DNA of 64,000 nt from Flaccisagitta enflata (GCA_965153355.1 OZ231128.1:1736001-1800000), one strand, 5' to 3'. Counted from the stretch's first letter, positions 48,900-59,675 are shown. The notes: a model not told the origin generated them from the letters alone. Numbers and translations are program-made.

Positions 48900-48999
48900 G
48901 TCAATTGCGACATGGCCAATCGTGGCTGGACGGTTTTCATGCGCAAGTCGAGTTTCAACGAATCTACGATGAATTTTGGTTGGACCGATTACAAAAAAG
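48900..48999 (+). CDS. FReD protein, exon 2 (VNCDM...GWTV segment)
   Basis: Acceptor GGTCCTCGATCAG|GTC. The phase-0 frame reads VNCDMANRGWTVFMRKSS, then NESTMNFGWTDYKKG, the signature start of a fibrinogen C-terminal domain (usual pattern V-x-C-D-M ... G-G-W-T-V ... W-x-x-Y-x-x-G). It has one Gly fewer than the common GGGWTV. The donor AAAAAAG|GTGTGTTG (49000) gives phase 1. The acceptor has a poor polypyrimidine tract because a purine-rich minisatellite lies just upstream. Confidence 0.85.
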
Positions 49000-49002
49000 G
49001 TG

Positions 49003-49026
49003 TGTTGTTGTTGTTGTTGTTGTTGA

Positions 49027-49085
<59 letters not shown>

Positions 49086-49112
49086 TGTTTTTGTTGCTGT
49101 TGTTTTTGTTGC

Positions 49113-49196
<84 letters not shown>

Positions 49197-49330
49197 GGTG
49201 GTGGTGGTTGTGATTGTGTTTGTTGTTGTTGTTGTTGTTGTTTTGTTTTTTGTTGTTGTTGTTTTTTTTTTGTTGTTGTTGTTATTATCATTGTTGTTGT
49301 TGTTTTTATCGACGCCATTGTCGTTGTTGT
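49003..49330 (+). repeat. (TTG)n microsatellite filling FReD intron 2
   Basis: It begins three bases after the exon 2 donor and runs for most of the 393-bp intron, with TTTTTG and GGTGGTGGT interruptions. Confidence 0.9.
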
Positions 49331-49392
49331 GTTAACCGGGGGAGCTTACCCGAGCTTGACGAGCATGAATATTGCACCTAATTTCAAAAAAG

Positions 49393-49501
49393 GTTTCGGT
49401 GATCTTGATGGCGACTTTTGGATGGGAAATGAATTTCTGCATCAAATGTCAACGAAGAAAAGATTGAAAATGGTCATCACGTTCAAAGTCAGAAGTTACA
49501 G
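49393..49501 (+). CDS. FReD protein, exon 3 (GFGDLDGDFWMGNEFLHQ segment)
   Basis: The acceptor CTAATTTCAAAAAAG|GT gives phase 1. The codon split across the intron is Gly, and the frame reads FGDLDGDFWMGNEFLHQM, the family's G-F-G-x-L-x-G-E-F-W-L-G-N-D motif, then KKRLKMVITFKVRSY. Donor TTACAG|GTTGGT at 49502, phase 2. Confidence 0.88.
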
Positions 49502-49689
49502 GTTGGTTTTAACTGACAGACTGTTTGTCATTTCTTTCTGTCCGTCTGTCTGCTTATCCGTCTGTCTGTCTATCTGTCTTTCCAATAATCCGTTTCGTGC
49601 TGTATATTCCTGTCTGTCTGCTTGTCTGTTGAGGTTACGTTTCTGTCTTGGCATTTCACATGGCAACGGAAAATGATGAGTTAGACATT

Positions 49690-49913
<224 letters not shown>

Positions 49914-49945
49914 CAATTCAATTCAATTCAATTCCCCCGTCTAAG

Positions 49946-50022
49946 GAACGTGACTGGTATTCCTCATCCGTTCGAAGTTGGCGCCAAACTGTTTCTCCTC
50001 TTCCCGTCCTTTCGAGTTGGAA
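49946..50022 (+). CDS. FReD protein, probable exon 4 (SFRVGSE segment)
   Basis: The acceptor TTCCCCCGTCTAAG|G gives phase 2, continuous with exon 3, reading NVTGIPHPFEVGAKLFLLFP then SFRVG(SEAYT). The S-F-R-V-G-S-E motif is characteristic of fibrinogen domains. The 3' end is uncertain. A donor at 50023 (GGAA|GTGAAG) gives phase 1 and fits exon 5, but shortens the domain. A donor at 50042 (AATGA|GTAATG) keeps SEAYTNE but does not match exon 5's phase. An unrecognised small exon may lie between. Confidence 0.6.
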
Positions 50023-50034
50023 GTGAAGCTTATA

Positions 50035-50190
50035 CTAATGAGTAATGAGTCATAGTAATGAGTAATGAGTCATAGTAATGAGTAATGAGTCATACTAATG
50101 AGTAATGAGTAATGAGTAATGAGTCATACTAATGAGTAATGAGTCATAGTAATGAGTAATGAGTCATACTAATGAGTTATGAGTCATAGT
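50035..50190 (+). repeat. TAATGAG / TCATAGTAATGAG tandem repeat
   Basis: 7-bp and 14-bp units. The array starts inside the end of the exon 4 reading frame and contains many GTAATG words. Confidence 0.9.
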
Positions 50191-50268
50191 TATGTATAAT
50201 TACATACAAGATTTTGGGACCATTTGCCGAAACTTACCGCGTCTTTGATTTGAATCATCCCATCACAG

Positions 50269-50440
50269 GCGCAATTAGACGGTAACGAGGGTGACCAAGC
50301 CGCGTGTGGGTGGGTAGGGGTAATGATGAAATAGGCTTACCAAGCGATGCAAAACCTGCTCATAAACGAAAAATCCTGTGTGATCGAACGACCAACCGAC
50401 CGACGTAGTAGCTTATTGAGTCGCGTGCACTCGACCATAA
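50269..50440 (-). mobile_element. Hairpin-ended short interspersed element, diverged copy
   Basis: CCAAGCCGCGTGTGGGTGGGTAGGGG, CCAACCGACCGACG, then AGTCGCGTGCACTCGACC at about 50419-50436. Confidence 0.5.
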
Positions 50441-50538
50441 ATTATGGTATAAACTGTCTTTGATAGGAATGTGTACTGAGTAGTTTGTTTTTTTTTTTTT
50501 GTTTTGTTTTTTTTGCCATTCTGCATTACTTTGTTTAG

Positions 50539-50626
50539 GAAATATCGATCATCGTTGGAATTGGAAGGGAATGGAATTCACAACTTTTGACGCGGATCAT
50601 GATAAAGCAGATCCAGGAAATTGCAG
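50539..50626 (+). CDS. FReD protein, exon 5 (GMEFTTFDADHD calcium-site segment)
   Basis: The acceptor CATTACTTTGTTTAG|GA has a good pyrimidine tract, and the frame reads NIDHRWNWKGMEFTTFDADH then DKADPGNC. This matches the family's N-G-M-x-F-S-T-x-D-x-D-N-D ... N-C-A, including the two Asp residues of the usual calcium site (TFDADHD) and the Cys of the final disulphide. The donor TTGCAG|GTAACC at 50627 gives phase 2. The next family segment (GGWWY...LNG.Y) was not found between here and 52.2 kb, so the gene is incomplete in this assembly or broken. Confidence 0.85.
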
Positions 50627-51622
50627 GTAACCGAGGTGGTAATTCATACCCCCATCCCTATCATTAACTTACCAGTAATGGCGGCTGTCGCCGTGAGGAA
50701 AAAAGTCGGAAGCCTTGGTCATTTTTCACCATGCTTTTATCTTCAGTCACTGAAATTTTTTTTTTATATTTGTTAGATCAAATCAAAAGCAATTGTATGT
50801 ATTGGTTGCACTGAAAATTAGAGAAAAATAGGACTGAGCCAAATGAGCTAGATGAGCTAAACTATTCAAAATAATTCAACCAGACAACCAGCTTTGCTCA
50901 CTGACATGCTTAATTGTATTTGCATGTTTAAGTCAAAACATTAATATATTCATCCTTTTTTAAAATCAGAGAAAAAGAGCAAGCTAAATGAGCTCAATGA
51001 GCTAAAATACCCTCATAGATGAGCAACTCTGTTTACTGACATGTTTTTTTTATTTGCTTGCTTACACAAGTAAAAATATATTTATTCATTTATCGTAATT
51101 GAAATCCGAAAAAATAGACTGAGCTAAGTATAAGTAAGCTAAATGAGCTAAAAATGCTCGAAAACGCCCTCACAGATGAGCAGCTGTGCTCATAAACATG
51201 TTTTTTGTATTTGCATGCTCAAGTAAACATAACTACACTCCTTTATTGATCCTACACAAAATCATAAAAAATAAGATAAAATTTTATTCGAATTTTTTGT
51301 AAATAAATCTTTAAAAAATCATAGCGTGATAAACATTTGTTGTAGAGCATTCTGCTTGGCGCCAAATGAAAGAGAATTATCAGATTTACTTACCCTATCA
51401 ATTTTGTCTGAGAGTGCAATCGGTCGGTGGAGATCCCCAACTTCTTAATAAGAAAATTAAAACCCCGTTTCTCTCGAATATGTCAAAAAGTCGAAGACTG
51501 ACTTCGACTTTTTTCCAGATTAACTCATTATTAACATTAACGTCCTCGCGTCATATCACAATTATCGCTAGTCGGTATTACGTGGCACATTCATTGCCAT
51601 CATCATCCTTGCATTATCATCA
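50627..51622. other. Downstream of FReD exon 5; no exon found
   Basis: Searched by eye for Trp-Trp (TGGTGG) codons of the missing domain end, without success. Between about 50820 and 51200 an AAATGAGCTAGATGAGCTAAA / GAGCAGCTGTGCTCA-type repeat recurs about every 140 bases, related to 30780-30970. Confidence 0.5.
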
Positions 51623-51632
51623 NNNNNNNNNN
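51623..51632. other. Assembly gap (10 N)
   Basis: Ten N bases directly before a GA and TA microsatellite. The true gap size is unknown. Confidence 0.99.
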
Positions 51633-51658
51633 TACGTACACAGAGAGAGAGAGAGAGA

Positions 51659-51936
<278 letters not shown>

Positions 51937-52007
51937 TGTGTGTGTTTGCCAGTAAAATACATCTAGACATATCATCTTTCTTCTCTTTCCCTTCTCTATT
52001 CTTTTAG

Positions 52008-52249
52008 AGATAAAGAGCAACGAAGCTTGTCTGGACATGGCAATGGGAGAATATTCGGACGCAGTCAAACTGTTGACGGAAGCGTTGGACTTATGGCATC
52101 AACTTCCCCAGGATGCAGAGCTGAAAAAGCAACTGGAAGACAACCTGAAGAAAGCGGAAGCGAAAATCGGGGGTGACGAAGTCGATGGAGCTTCCAAAGC
52201 AGTCGATGGAGCTTCCGACGATTCGCCGGAATATTTCATTCTCGTCTGA
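52008..52249 (+). CDS. Terminal exon of an unidentified TPR-like protein
   Basis: The acceptor TTCTATTCTTTTAG|AG follows a strong pyrimidine tract. The frame reads [55 protein letters not shown], then a repeated [17 protein letters not shown] and the stop at 52247-52249. The pattern N-E-A-x5-G-x-Y-x-x-A-x-x-x-x-x-x-A-L fits one tetratricopeptide helix pair followed by a charged helix. The start phase (1) does not match FReD exon 5 (2), so this probably belongs to a different gene whose other exons are lost in the gap or lie outside. A tandem VDGAS duplication is visible at DNA level. Confidence 0.6.
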
Positions 52250-52329
52250 ATGAGAAAGAAAGCCCAGTCTGCGTCGTGATATATTTGAAATTGTGCGACA
52301 GACAAGCATGCATGAATGAACAAGATGAA

Positions 52330-52440
52330 TGGACGATCGGACGGACAGATGGACAGATGGACAGATGGACGGACGGACGGACGGTTGGACAAACTTAAAG
52401 ATGGACGGATGGACAGACGGATGGACAGACAGACAGAATG
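52330..52440 (+). repeat. GGACGGATGGACAGATGG tract
   Basis: Degenerate GACGGACGGATGGACAG units as in the hairpin-ended family, without a hairpin seen beside it. Confidence 0.7.
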
Positions 52441-52651
52441 TTTTGTCGGGGAGGACTATGACTAAGCCACCAATGTCTAGGTCTAGTTGCGATACAATTT
52501 TTCTTTTCCAAATTACCGACGGGCTTGCTCTAGATAGCCCTCATAATACAAAATTGTCATTAATTGGTATTCTTTTAAAAGAAAATACAATCAATATACA
52601 TAACAAAAACGTACGAATACGTTAGATAAAAGCATTAACAACAAAAAGTTG

Positions 52652-52657
52652 AATAAA
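52652..52657 (+). promoter_or_regulatory. Possible polyadenylation signal AATAAA
   Basis: About 400 bases after the stop of the TPR-like exon. Use is inferred only. Confidence 0.25.
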
Positions 52658-52871
52658 TAGTTATCAAAAGATGGTATATGTTACCATGTAACAATAAGTA
52701 GTAATAAATACTAGGTTACGAGTATTTGGGGTTCAGAAGAGAGTTGCTTGTTGGTTGTTGGATGTTGGTAAGTGATGGTGGCTGAAGATTGTTTGCGATA
52801 TTTGAGGCAGTATTGGAACTAAATGTTGGTAAATTGGTTATTTGGTTTCAAATTATGAAGTGACCATTATT

Positions 52872-52976
52872 AGTCGCGGACACGCGACTCGTTACGTTAC
52901 TGTTGAGTGGATTTCACATTATTGCCCCTATCCAGCCGTCCGCGACTAGTGGGGTGCCGTGAATCCGGCCTTGTTT
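52872..52976 (+). mobile_element. Hairpin-ended short interspersed element, internally deleted
   Basis: Hairpin AGTCGCGGACACGCGACT (52872-52889), then CACATTATTGCCCCTATCC and GAATCCGGCCTTGTTTC. The CCGTCC tract is missing. Confidence 0.6.
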
Positions 52977-53033
52977 CTTTTGTCTTTATCATGTACGCAC
53001 AACTGGTGATAAGCGCATACTTAGAATTCATGC

Positions 53034-53182
53034 AGGGGTGTATAAAGTTCAGCGGCATTTGATTTGATTTGATTTGATTTGATTTGGTCTTTCCTTCCCC
53101 GCTTGGTTGAAAACTCAGTTGATTTTCTACCCCATAGTCATAGAGAAAAAATATTGTATGAATACAGTCAGAATAGTGTAAA
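53034..53182 (-). mobile_element. Truncated hAT-like element
   Basis: CAGGGGTGTATAAAGTTCAG at the left, then (ATTTG)n and TTCCTTCCCCGC, GATTTTCTACCCCATAGTCA. It is the reverse complement of the right half of the element at 58776-59239, cut off where the foldback element begins at 53183. Confidence 0.75.
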
Positions 53183-53702
53183 ACAAGTCATCCAAGGATT
53201 GCACATGGTCAGCGGTGCCCGATGCCCTGCTTGGAGTGATCAGCTGAAGAAGTAGAGTGAGAGCAGGGCAGCGGCCCCAAAGAACCGATGTCCTGTAGGA
53301 CACAGGGGTGAATTTCCTTATGTCCTGAGTAGGCATAATTCAGGCTTTTGGAGCAATTTTCATGATATTCAATGGGAGTTGTATATTTTCTACAATTTCT
53401 TGTCAATTTTCCATGTTATTCAATGAGAATTTCATTTTTTGTCAATTTTCCATGTTATCCAATTGCAATTTTGCATTTTTTTCATTTTTTTGTAATTTTC
53501 CATGTTATTTGATAGGAAATATGCATTCTTCTAATTTTTGTAAATTTTCCATGTTGTTCAATGGGAAGTTTGCATTTTGTCATTTTCCCATGTTATTCAA
53601 TGGCAATTTTAGAATTGAGAAGCTTGGGGGGGACGTACGTACGTACGTACGGACAGACGGACTTAAGGAAATTCACCCCTGTGTCCTACAGGACATGCTG
53701 CC
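53183..53702 (-). mobile_element. Foldback element, reverse copy
   Basis: Tail AAGTCATCCAAGGATTGCAC, terminal repeat GGGCAGCGGCCCCAAAG at 53266, AT-rich TTCCATGTTATTCAATGGG units, and the second terminal repeat to about 53702 with its outer part deleted (ACAGGACATGCTGCC). Confidence 0.75.
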
Positions 53703-54290
53703 ATGCTAGTGTTCACTCTTCGCGTAATCATAAATCAAAAAGATGATGAGTTTTATATTCAAATACAAAATATAAAACAATGGGGGAACCGCGCAAGGCT
53801 CAAGCAGATTATTGAGTTGAATGAACGCACAATGTGCAATACAGAGCTCAATACAGATCATTGTCTTGCGCACCCATAAAAGAATTAATAAATACGATTG
53901 CAATTGATTATCAACATCAATTTTGAGACCCGCAACAGAATTGGAAAAAAAAGCAAATAAAATAAAAGCAAACAATAATGATTATATAAGAATCATTTGA
54001 CTACAAGCGGAGCCGGGCTAATCCATGACGGCTCTTTGCGGGCATTGAATAGGCTAAATGAGGCCAGTAATGACGCTTTGGAAACAATCTTCGTCAATGG
54101 TTTTGTAAGTGGACGTGCATCACGAACGCTCCTAAAGATAAAACTCTTCAGACGTGCGCGGTTAATGACGTGTTAATTCTTACGTAACACTTCGAGTAAT
54201 CAATTGATTAATTGGTCCAACTTAAGATTCAACAAAAAGGATGAAAAGCGAAAAAGAAATGTGTATATTAGCATAGAAAACGGAGAAAAG
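53703..54290. other. Intergenic unique DNA
   Basis: No coding or repeat feature recognised. Confidence 0.3.
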
Positions 54291-54294
54291 AAAA

Positions 54295-54471
54295 GGCCGG
54301 TCGCGTGCGGGTGGGCAGGGGCCATATTTGAGGTCACAAGACCATTTGGGAGGTCTCAGAATAAAAAACATAAAAAAAAGTAAAATGTGACCGACCAACC
54401 AACCGACCGACCGACCAACCGACCGACCGACCCACCGCGGGACAAAGCGGGGTGTAGAGTCGCGTGCACGT

Positions 54472-54476
<5 letters not shown>
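54295..54476 (-). mobile_element. Hairpin-ended short interspersed element, with broken hairpin
   Basis: GGTCGCGTGCGGGTGGGCAG, GGCCATATTTGAGGTCAC, a GACCGACCGACCAACC tract, GGGGTGTAGAGTCGCGTGCACGT. The right side of the hairpin is replaced by a (GA)n array that starts at 54476. Confidence 0.65.

Positions 54477-54546
<70 letters not shown>
54476..54546 (+). repeat. (GA)n microsatellite
   Basis: Pure GA array grown at the end of the adjoining element. Confidence 0.95.
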
Positions 54547-54551
<5 letters not shown>

Positions 54552-54572
54552 AGGCAGACAGAGATAGACATA

Positions 54573-54746
54573 CAGTGGGAGCCTGCCTCATCGGTCCCAT
54601 TAAGACTGAAGATTTTTCACCTTTATCTCAGGATAACCTTTAAAGAGGTGAAATCACATTAAAAACTATCATTTGGGACCTCAAAATGTTTTCCTTTATT
54701 GATGGGGAACCATTAAAAGCGAGGCTGTTATTGCGGGGTTCCACTG
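54573..54746. mobile_element. pogo/Tigger-like MITE, 174 bp, with TA target duplication
   Basis: Begins CAGTGGGAGCCTGCCTCATC and ends GTTATTGCGGGGTTCCACTG, flanked by TA on both sides (54571-54572, 54747-54748). It belongs to a different subfamily from the element at 44043 but shares end motif and size. Confidence 0.75.
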
Positions 54747-55229
54747 TACATAGTGAGAGCTAGGGAAAGAACCAGCTGACGGCAATGAAGCCGGTTCTTT
54801 TGCGGGATTAAGATGATAAAATTCCTTCTTTAGCTTGACTGCTTTAGATAGTTAGAGGATGCCTGAAAATTCTTCGTCACTTTTGTGGAAAACATTTTCG
54901 GGATAGGCTAAATTAAGCACTGTCAAAAGTAAATGTTCAAAGAAAAATCAACCGGGTTCATGTTCATCTAGATGGACTTAAATTGACCTAAAATGACTAA
55001 AATGAATAAAATGACTCATATGACTTAAATTGACTTTTAATGAATTGAAATGAACTGATTGACTTGAAATTAGTGAGCAGGAATAAAATGAACAAAAAAA
55101 AAATATAACGTGACCAACCAGCACGCGACCAAAAAGGGTTAAAATGTTCGTTTGTTTCCATTTACTTCCTTCAGCTTTTTAAGCTCACTGCTCCTGCCCA
55201 AATGCCCCAGTGACCATCTCTATCACTGC
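54747..55229. other. Intergenic DNA with TGACTTAAA repeat remnants
   Basis: A short TGACTTAAATTGACTT run near 54970-55070 and a CTGCCCACCTGCACGCGACTAAGG piece at 55230-55255 indicate a decayed hairpin-family copy. No gene. Confidence 0.4.
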
Positions 55230-55255
55230 CCTGCCCACCTGCACGCGACTAAGGT

Positions 55256-56115
55256 AGCTGTTTGCAGATAAAAAAATTATTTGCAGATGGGTTAGTTGTT
55301 TGCAGATGGTAAAGTCGTTAGAAATTGTCAGCGTAAAAGATACAACATGCAGATGGTTCAGATGGTAAAATCTTGTTTACAGATGGTTCAGAGTCGTTGG
55401 AAGCAGATGGTTCAGGTGGTAAAATTTTGTTTACAGATGGTTCAGAGTCGTTTGAAGTTGTCCGCATAAAAGATACAATATGCAGATGGTTCAGATGGTA
55501 ACATCTTGTTTACAGTTGGTTCAGAGTCATTGGAAGTCGTCTGCGTAAAAGACACAACATGAAGATGGTTCAGATGGTAAAATCTTGTTTACAGATGGTT
55601 CAGAGTCATTGGAAGTCGTCTGCGTAAAAGACACAACATGAAGATGGTTCAGGTGGTAAAATCTTGTTTACAGATGGTTCAGAGTGGTTTGAAGTCGTCC
55701 GCATAAAAGACACAACATGCAGATGGTTCAGGTGGTAAAATCTTGTTTACAGATGGTTCAGAGTTGTTGGAAGTCGTCTGCGTAAAAGACAACATGAAGA
55801 TGGTTCAGATGGTAAAATCATGTTTACAGATGGTTCAGAGTCGTTGGAAGTTGTCTGCATAAAAGACATAACATGAAGATGGTTCAGGTGGTAAAATCTT
55901 GTTTACAGATGGTTCAGAGTCGTTTGAAGTCGTCCGCATAAAAGACACAACATGCAGATGGTTCAGGTGGTAAAATCTTGTTTACAGATAGTTCAGAGTC
56001 GTTGGAAGTCGTCTGCGTAAAAGACACAACATGAAGATGGTTCAGATGGTAAAATCTTGTTTACAGATGGTTCAGAGTTGTTGGAAGTCGTCTGCGTAAA
56101 AGATACAACATGCGC
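55256..56115 (+). repeat. 79-bp minisatellite
   Basis: About ten units of CAGATGGTTCAGGTGGTAAA, ATCTTGTTTACAGATGGTTC, AGAGTCGTTTGAAGTCGTCC, GCATAAAAGACACAACATG. Units carry an internal duplication of CAGATGGTTCAG. Confidence 0.9.
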
Positions 56116-56860
56116 GTTGTTCGGTTGAGGAAAATTTCATGCGGTTTGTGAATTCATCATGTTTCTTCTTGTTGGAGGGAACACGCACACTCTGATAGGC
56201 CAGTGCCTGAATTCATTAACTCTTCCCACAAGCTAGTATCCACTTTCTCTCTCTCTGTCTCTCTCTCTAATTCTCCCTCCATCGTCGTCAGTCTCTGAAA
56301 CTTAGTTGCATTTACGCAACTTGCTGAGTCGATTCTGTAAGTCCGTTGGTCTGTCGATGAGGCGGTCTGTCCATTAGTTTGTAATTTTCAAACTATCAAC
56401 GCCCTTGGTCACCAAAATTCGATTGTGGTGTCGTATGAAAAGTGGAACAATATCCCTCACTATACCCAAACTGAAATAAATGGAAGAAGGCCTTGATCCA
56501 TGGATGTAGGGGAGCTCCGAAACGCGCCACGTCCACTTGGCATTTCAAGACCGAGTCAGGATCAAGACCAACTTATGCTCAGTTTTAATGGTTTTTTTTT
56601 CATATTTCAAACAAACTTGGCTGAATTTTTCCCCTCATTGAGCTGTTTTCCAAAGATTTTTTCTAATTTTTCAACCTAGAATCACTCCTTAATCGAGACG
56701 GACTTGTTTTTCGAGATTGACTTTTACCACATCCAAGGGCGTGGTGAACGTGGCGTCCCCTACATCCATGGCTTGATCATGACGCGCGCCTGTCTCCTCT
56801 ACTAATCCTCTGTCTCTAAAAAACTTGATCTGATTCAGCCTCTGTATTCCTTTCAATCCT
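56116..56860. other. Intergenic DNA with hairpin AGTTGC...GCAACT
   Basis: AGTTGCATTTACGCAACT at 56304-56321 is followed by GTCCGTTGGTCTGTCG, a member of the hairpin family. GAACAATATCCCTCACTAT near 56453 recurs inverted near 60710. No gene. Confidence 0.4.
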
Positions 56861-57180
<320 letters not shown>

Positions 57181-57295
57181 TCCTTCATCAGTTTCTTTCT
57201 TTTTTATTTGACACTGAAACAGATGCCCATTTCACAAACGCTCCTTGTTCTTTACTTGAGCGTTTTGTTTCATCTGCCAATAATGAGGCAATTTC

Positions 57296-57555
<260 letters not shown>

Positions 57556-57625
57556 TCGTTGCCAACCGTAGTTGCAATACATTTTACGATGAAGCTCTTT
57601 TGTTTTCTCTCCGGCTGCTGTTTTC

Positions 57626-57643
57626 AGTCGCGGACACGCGACT
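57626..57643 (+). repeat. Hairpin AGTCGCGGACACGCGACT
   Basis: Same sequence as at 52872, an isolated terminus of the hairpin-ended family. Confidence 0.6.
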
Positions 57644-57699
57644 CTATGAGAGCCTCATCAAGCTGAAAAGTGGGAAAACGAGCGATTTAGATACTTTTT

Positions 57700-58030
57700 G
57701 GGCAGCGGCCCCAAAGGACCCCCCCAAAGGGGCCCCCCTGAGGCCCCTCTCAGGCCCCATATTAGCCCTCATAAGCCTAAAATCAGCCCTTTCAAGCCAA
57801 AAATCAGCCCTCTCAGGCCAAAAATCAGTCCTCTCAGGCCCAAAATTAGCTCTTCAAGGCCTTAAATCAGCCTTGTCAGGACAGACGTACGTAATGGTTC
57901 ACCCCTGTGTCCTACAGGACATTGGCCCTTTGGGGCCGCTGCCCTGCTCTCACACCACTTCTTCAGCTGTCACTCCAAGCAGGGCATCGGGTACCGCTGA
58001 CCATGTGCAATCCTTGGATGACTTGTTGAG
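57700..58030 (+). mobile_element. Foldback element, short copy
   Basis: Left repeat truncated (GGGCAGCGGCCCCAAAGGAC), AAAATCAGCCCTCTCAGGCC units, right repeat complete to 57944, then the tail TGCTCTCACACCACTTCTTC ... GGATGACTTGTT. Confidence 0.75.
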
Positions 58031-58767
58031 TAATGTGAGGGGTGGGTTGAGGTGTGGATGGGGGTTGGATGCCCCTGCCCACCAGTCCGCAATGATATTA
58101 TGACCCCGCGTCACTTGCTTCTATTTTTTTTTACAAGATCATAAAGACAACAAGTTCCTCCGTCTTTGAGAGACTAATACGTTACAGTTGATTATATCCT
58201 ATAAACATCGTTGATACCAACCCTATCCGTATCTTTTCACCCTATCCGTATCTTTTTCAATTGAAATCTAATTTGATAGCGGGACACTTCAGTGGGAACA
58301 AAACCAAGACAATGTGGTCTTTTCTAACGGCAGCGGCGTATTAGATGGGGCTGCCAGGGTTTCCATGGCAGCCCCGGAAGTTGAGACATAAAAGTTGTTG
58401 GGACCTAAATGAGTGACAGAAAGAAAAAATTTCTTTCCTTAAGACCCATAATAAGCAGCAAATTTTCTTGAGGAAATTCTGATAGATATCATAGTAAATA
58501 TGATTGCAAGGAAAAACTGACACAGCTCATCATTTTTGTCACAAATCAATCTCCGATTGAATCACCCATAAAAATCTCAGCACTTAAGATTAGTTTTTAT
58601 ACCATTTTTGTTGGGACACAGAAAAGCGGTGGCGTCCCCCCAAAAGTGATGGTTCTTTTATGCGTATGCGGCTGTCTGTTAGCTCGGTTAATGAGTTTGA
58701 TAGCTTTCACTTGCCATGGGCCCCATGGCCATGTTTATCACTCTTTGTCCTTGATCCAAAGTGCAAA
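58031..58767. other. Intergenic DNA with a short perfect hairpin
   Basis: GGGGCTGCCA (58347-58356) and TGGCAGCCCC (58366-58375) form a 10-bp perfect stem with a 9-base loop. No gene or other feature. Confidence 0.5.
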
Positions 58768-58775
58768 CTTTCAAC

Positions 58776-59239
58776 CAGGGGTGTATAAATTTGAATATTT
58801 CCCCCCCCCCTAGTGGGGGGGGAAAATAAAATCAAAAGGTTTGGAGATGGGGAAGAAAATCAAAGGGTGGAAAAGAAGAAAAAACAAAATTTTTGAAGAT
58901 TTTACACTTTTGACAGTTCCAAAAATTATATTTGACTACTACAACTAGAGATGTGGAAGCGGTCGATTTTCAAGCCGCTTCCACCGCTTCCGCTTCCGCT
59001 TCCGCTTCCAATTTACAGTTCAAATACTAGTAGCTATCCCATCCTCCAAGTTGGAAGCGGTCAATCGCTTCCACATCCCTAACTACAACACTATTTTACA
59101 CAATTCTGACCATATTCATACTATATTTATACTCTATGGGGTAGAAAATCAAGCAATTTTTCAACCTGGCGGGGAAGGAAATCAAAGACCAGGGGAGGGG
59201 GGAAAGAAATCAAATGCCGCTCAACTTTATACACCCCTG
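58776..59239. mobile_element. hAT-like non-autonomous element with perfect 8-bp target duplication
   Basis: Ends CAGGGGTGTATAAATTTGAA and TCAACTTTATACACCCCTG are inverted repeats. Flanks are CTTTCAAC on both sides (58768-58775 and 59240-59247). An 8-bp duplication with CAGGGGTG ends is the hAT pattern. No ORF. It contains a second element at 58946-59081. Confidence 0.9.
58946..59081. mobile_element. Second hAT-like MITE, 136 bp, nested in the first
   Basis: Ends TAGAGATGTGGAAGCG and CGCTTCCACATCCCTA are inverted, with ACTACAAC duplicated on both sides (58938-58945, 59082-59089). The interior has a CGCTTC hexamer array. Confidence 0.9.
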
Positions 59240-59499
59240 CTTTCAACTGAGCGATACTAGTTGCAGCATGATGAAATACCATCTTGACGGAAAGAAACGC
59301 GACGGTTGCTATGAGTAGCATCAACTTTTTAAGACTGCCGCAGCTAAACAAATGAAGCAACAGACCCCAGTTTTGTCCAATTTTAAAGGTTTGTATAAAA
59401 TTTTCGAAATGAGACCAAGTTGAAGTCCGAGCTTTATTCATTTAGGAGCAGCACTTTAAGCTACTTTGAGCAACTGTCGCATTTCATTCTGCCAGAATA

Positions 59500-59675
59500 G
59501 TAAAGGAAAAGAAGAGGAAAAAAAGAAGAATAACTTTGAAAAGAGGAAGAAAAGGAGGAAAAGGAAAAGAAAAGGAAAAGAAAAGGCAAAGAAAAGGAAA
59601 AGAAAAGGAAAAAAGAAAAGGAAAAGATAAGGAAAAGAAAAGGGAAAAAGAAAAGGAAAAGAAAAGGAAAATTGA
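59500..59675 (+). repeat. (AAAAGG)n purine tract
   Basis: GGAAAAGAAAAGGAAAAGA-type units, imperfect. Confidence 0.85.

Noticed and set aside
48608-49213. Frame of repeated VYVLKKR heptapeptides running into FReD exon 2
   Set aside because: The 21-bp minisatellite is open in all frames because its unit length is divisible by three. The exon frame differs and begins at its own acceptor.
50205-50286. Possible FReD exon reading GPFAETYRVFDLNHPITGAI between exons 4 and 5
   Set aside because: The Y-R-V segment is suggestive, but start phase 0 and end phase 2 do not match exons 4 and 5, so I did not include it.
52099-52392. Minus-strand frames across the TPR-like exon
   Set aside because: Shadow frames; the plus-strand frame has a good acceptor, TPR-like pattern and a stop.
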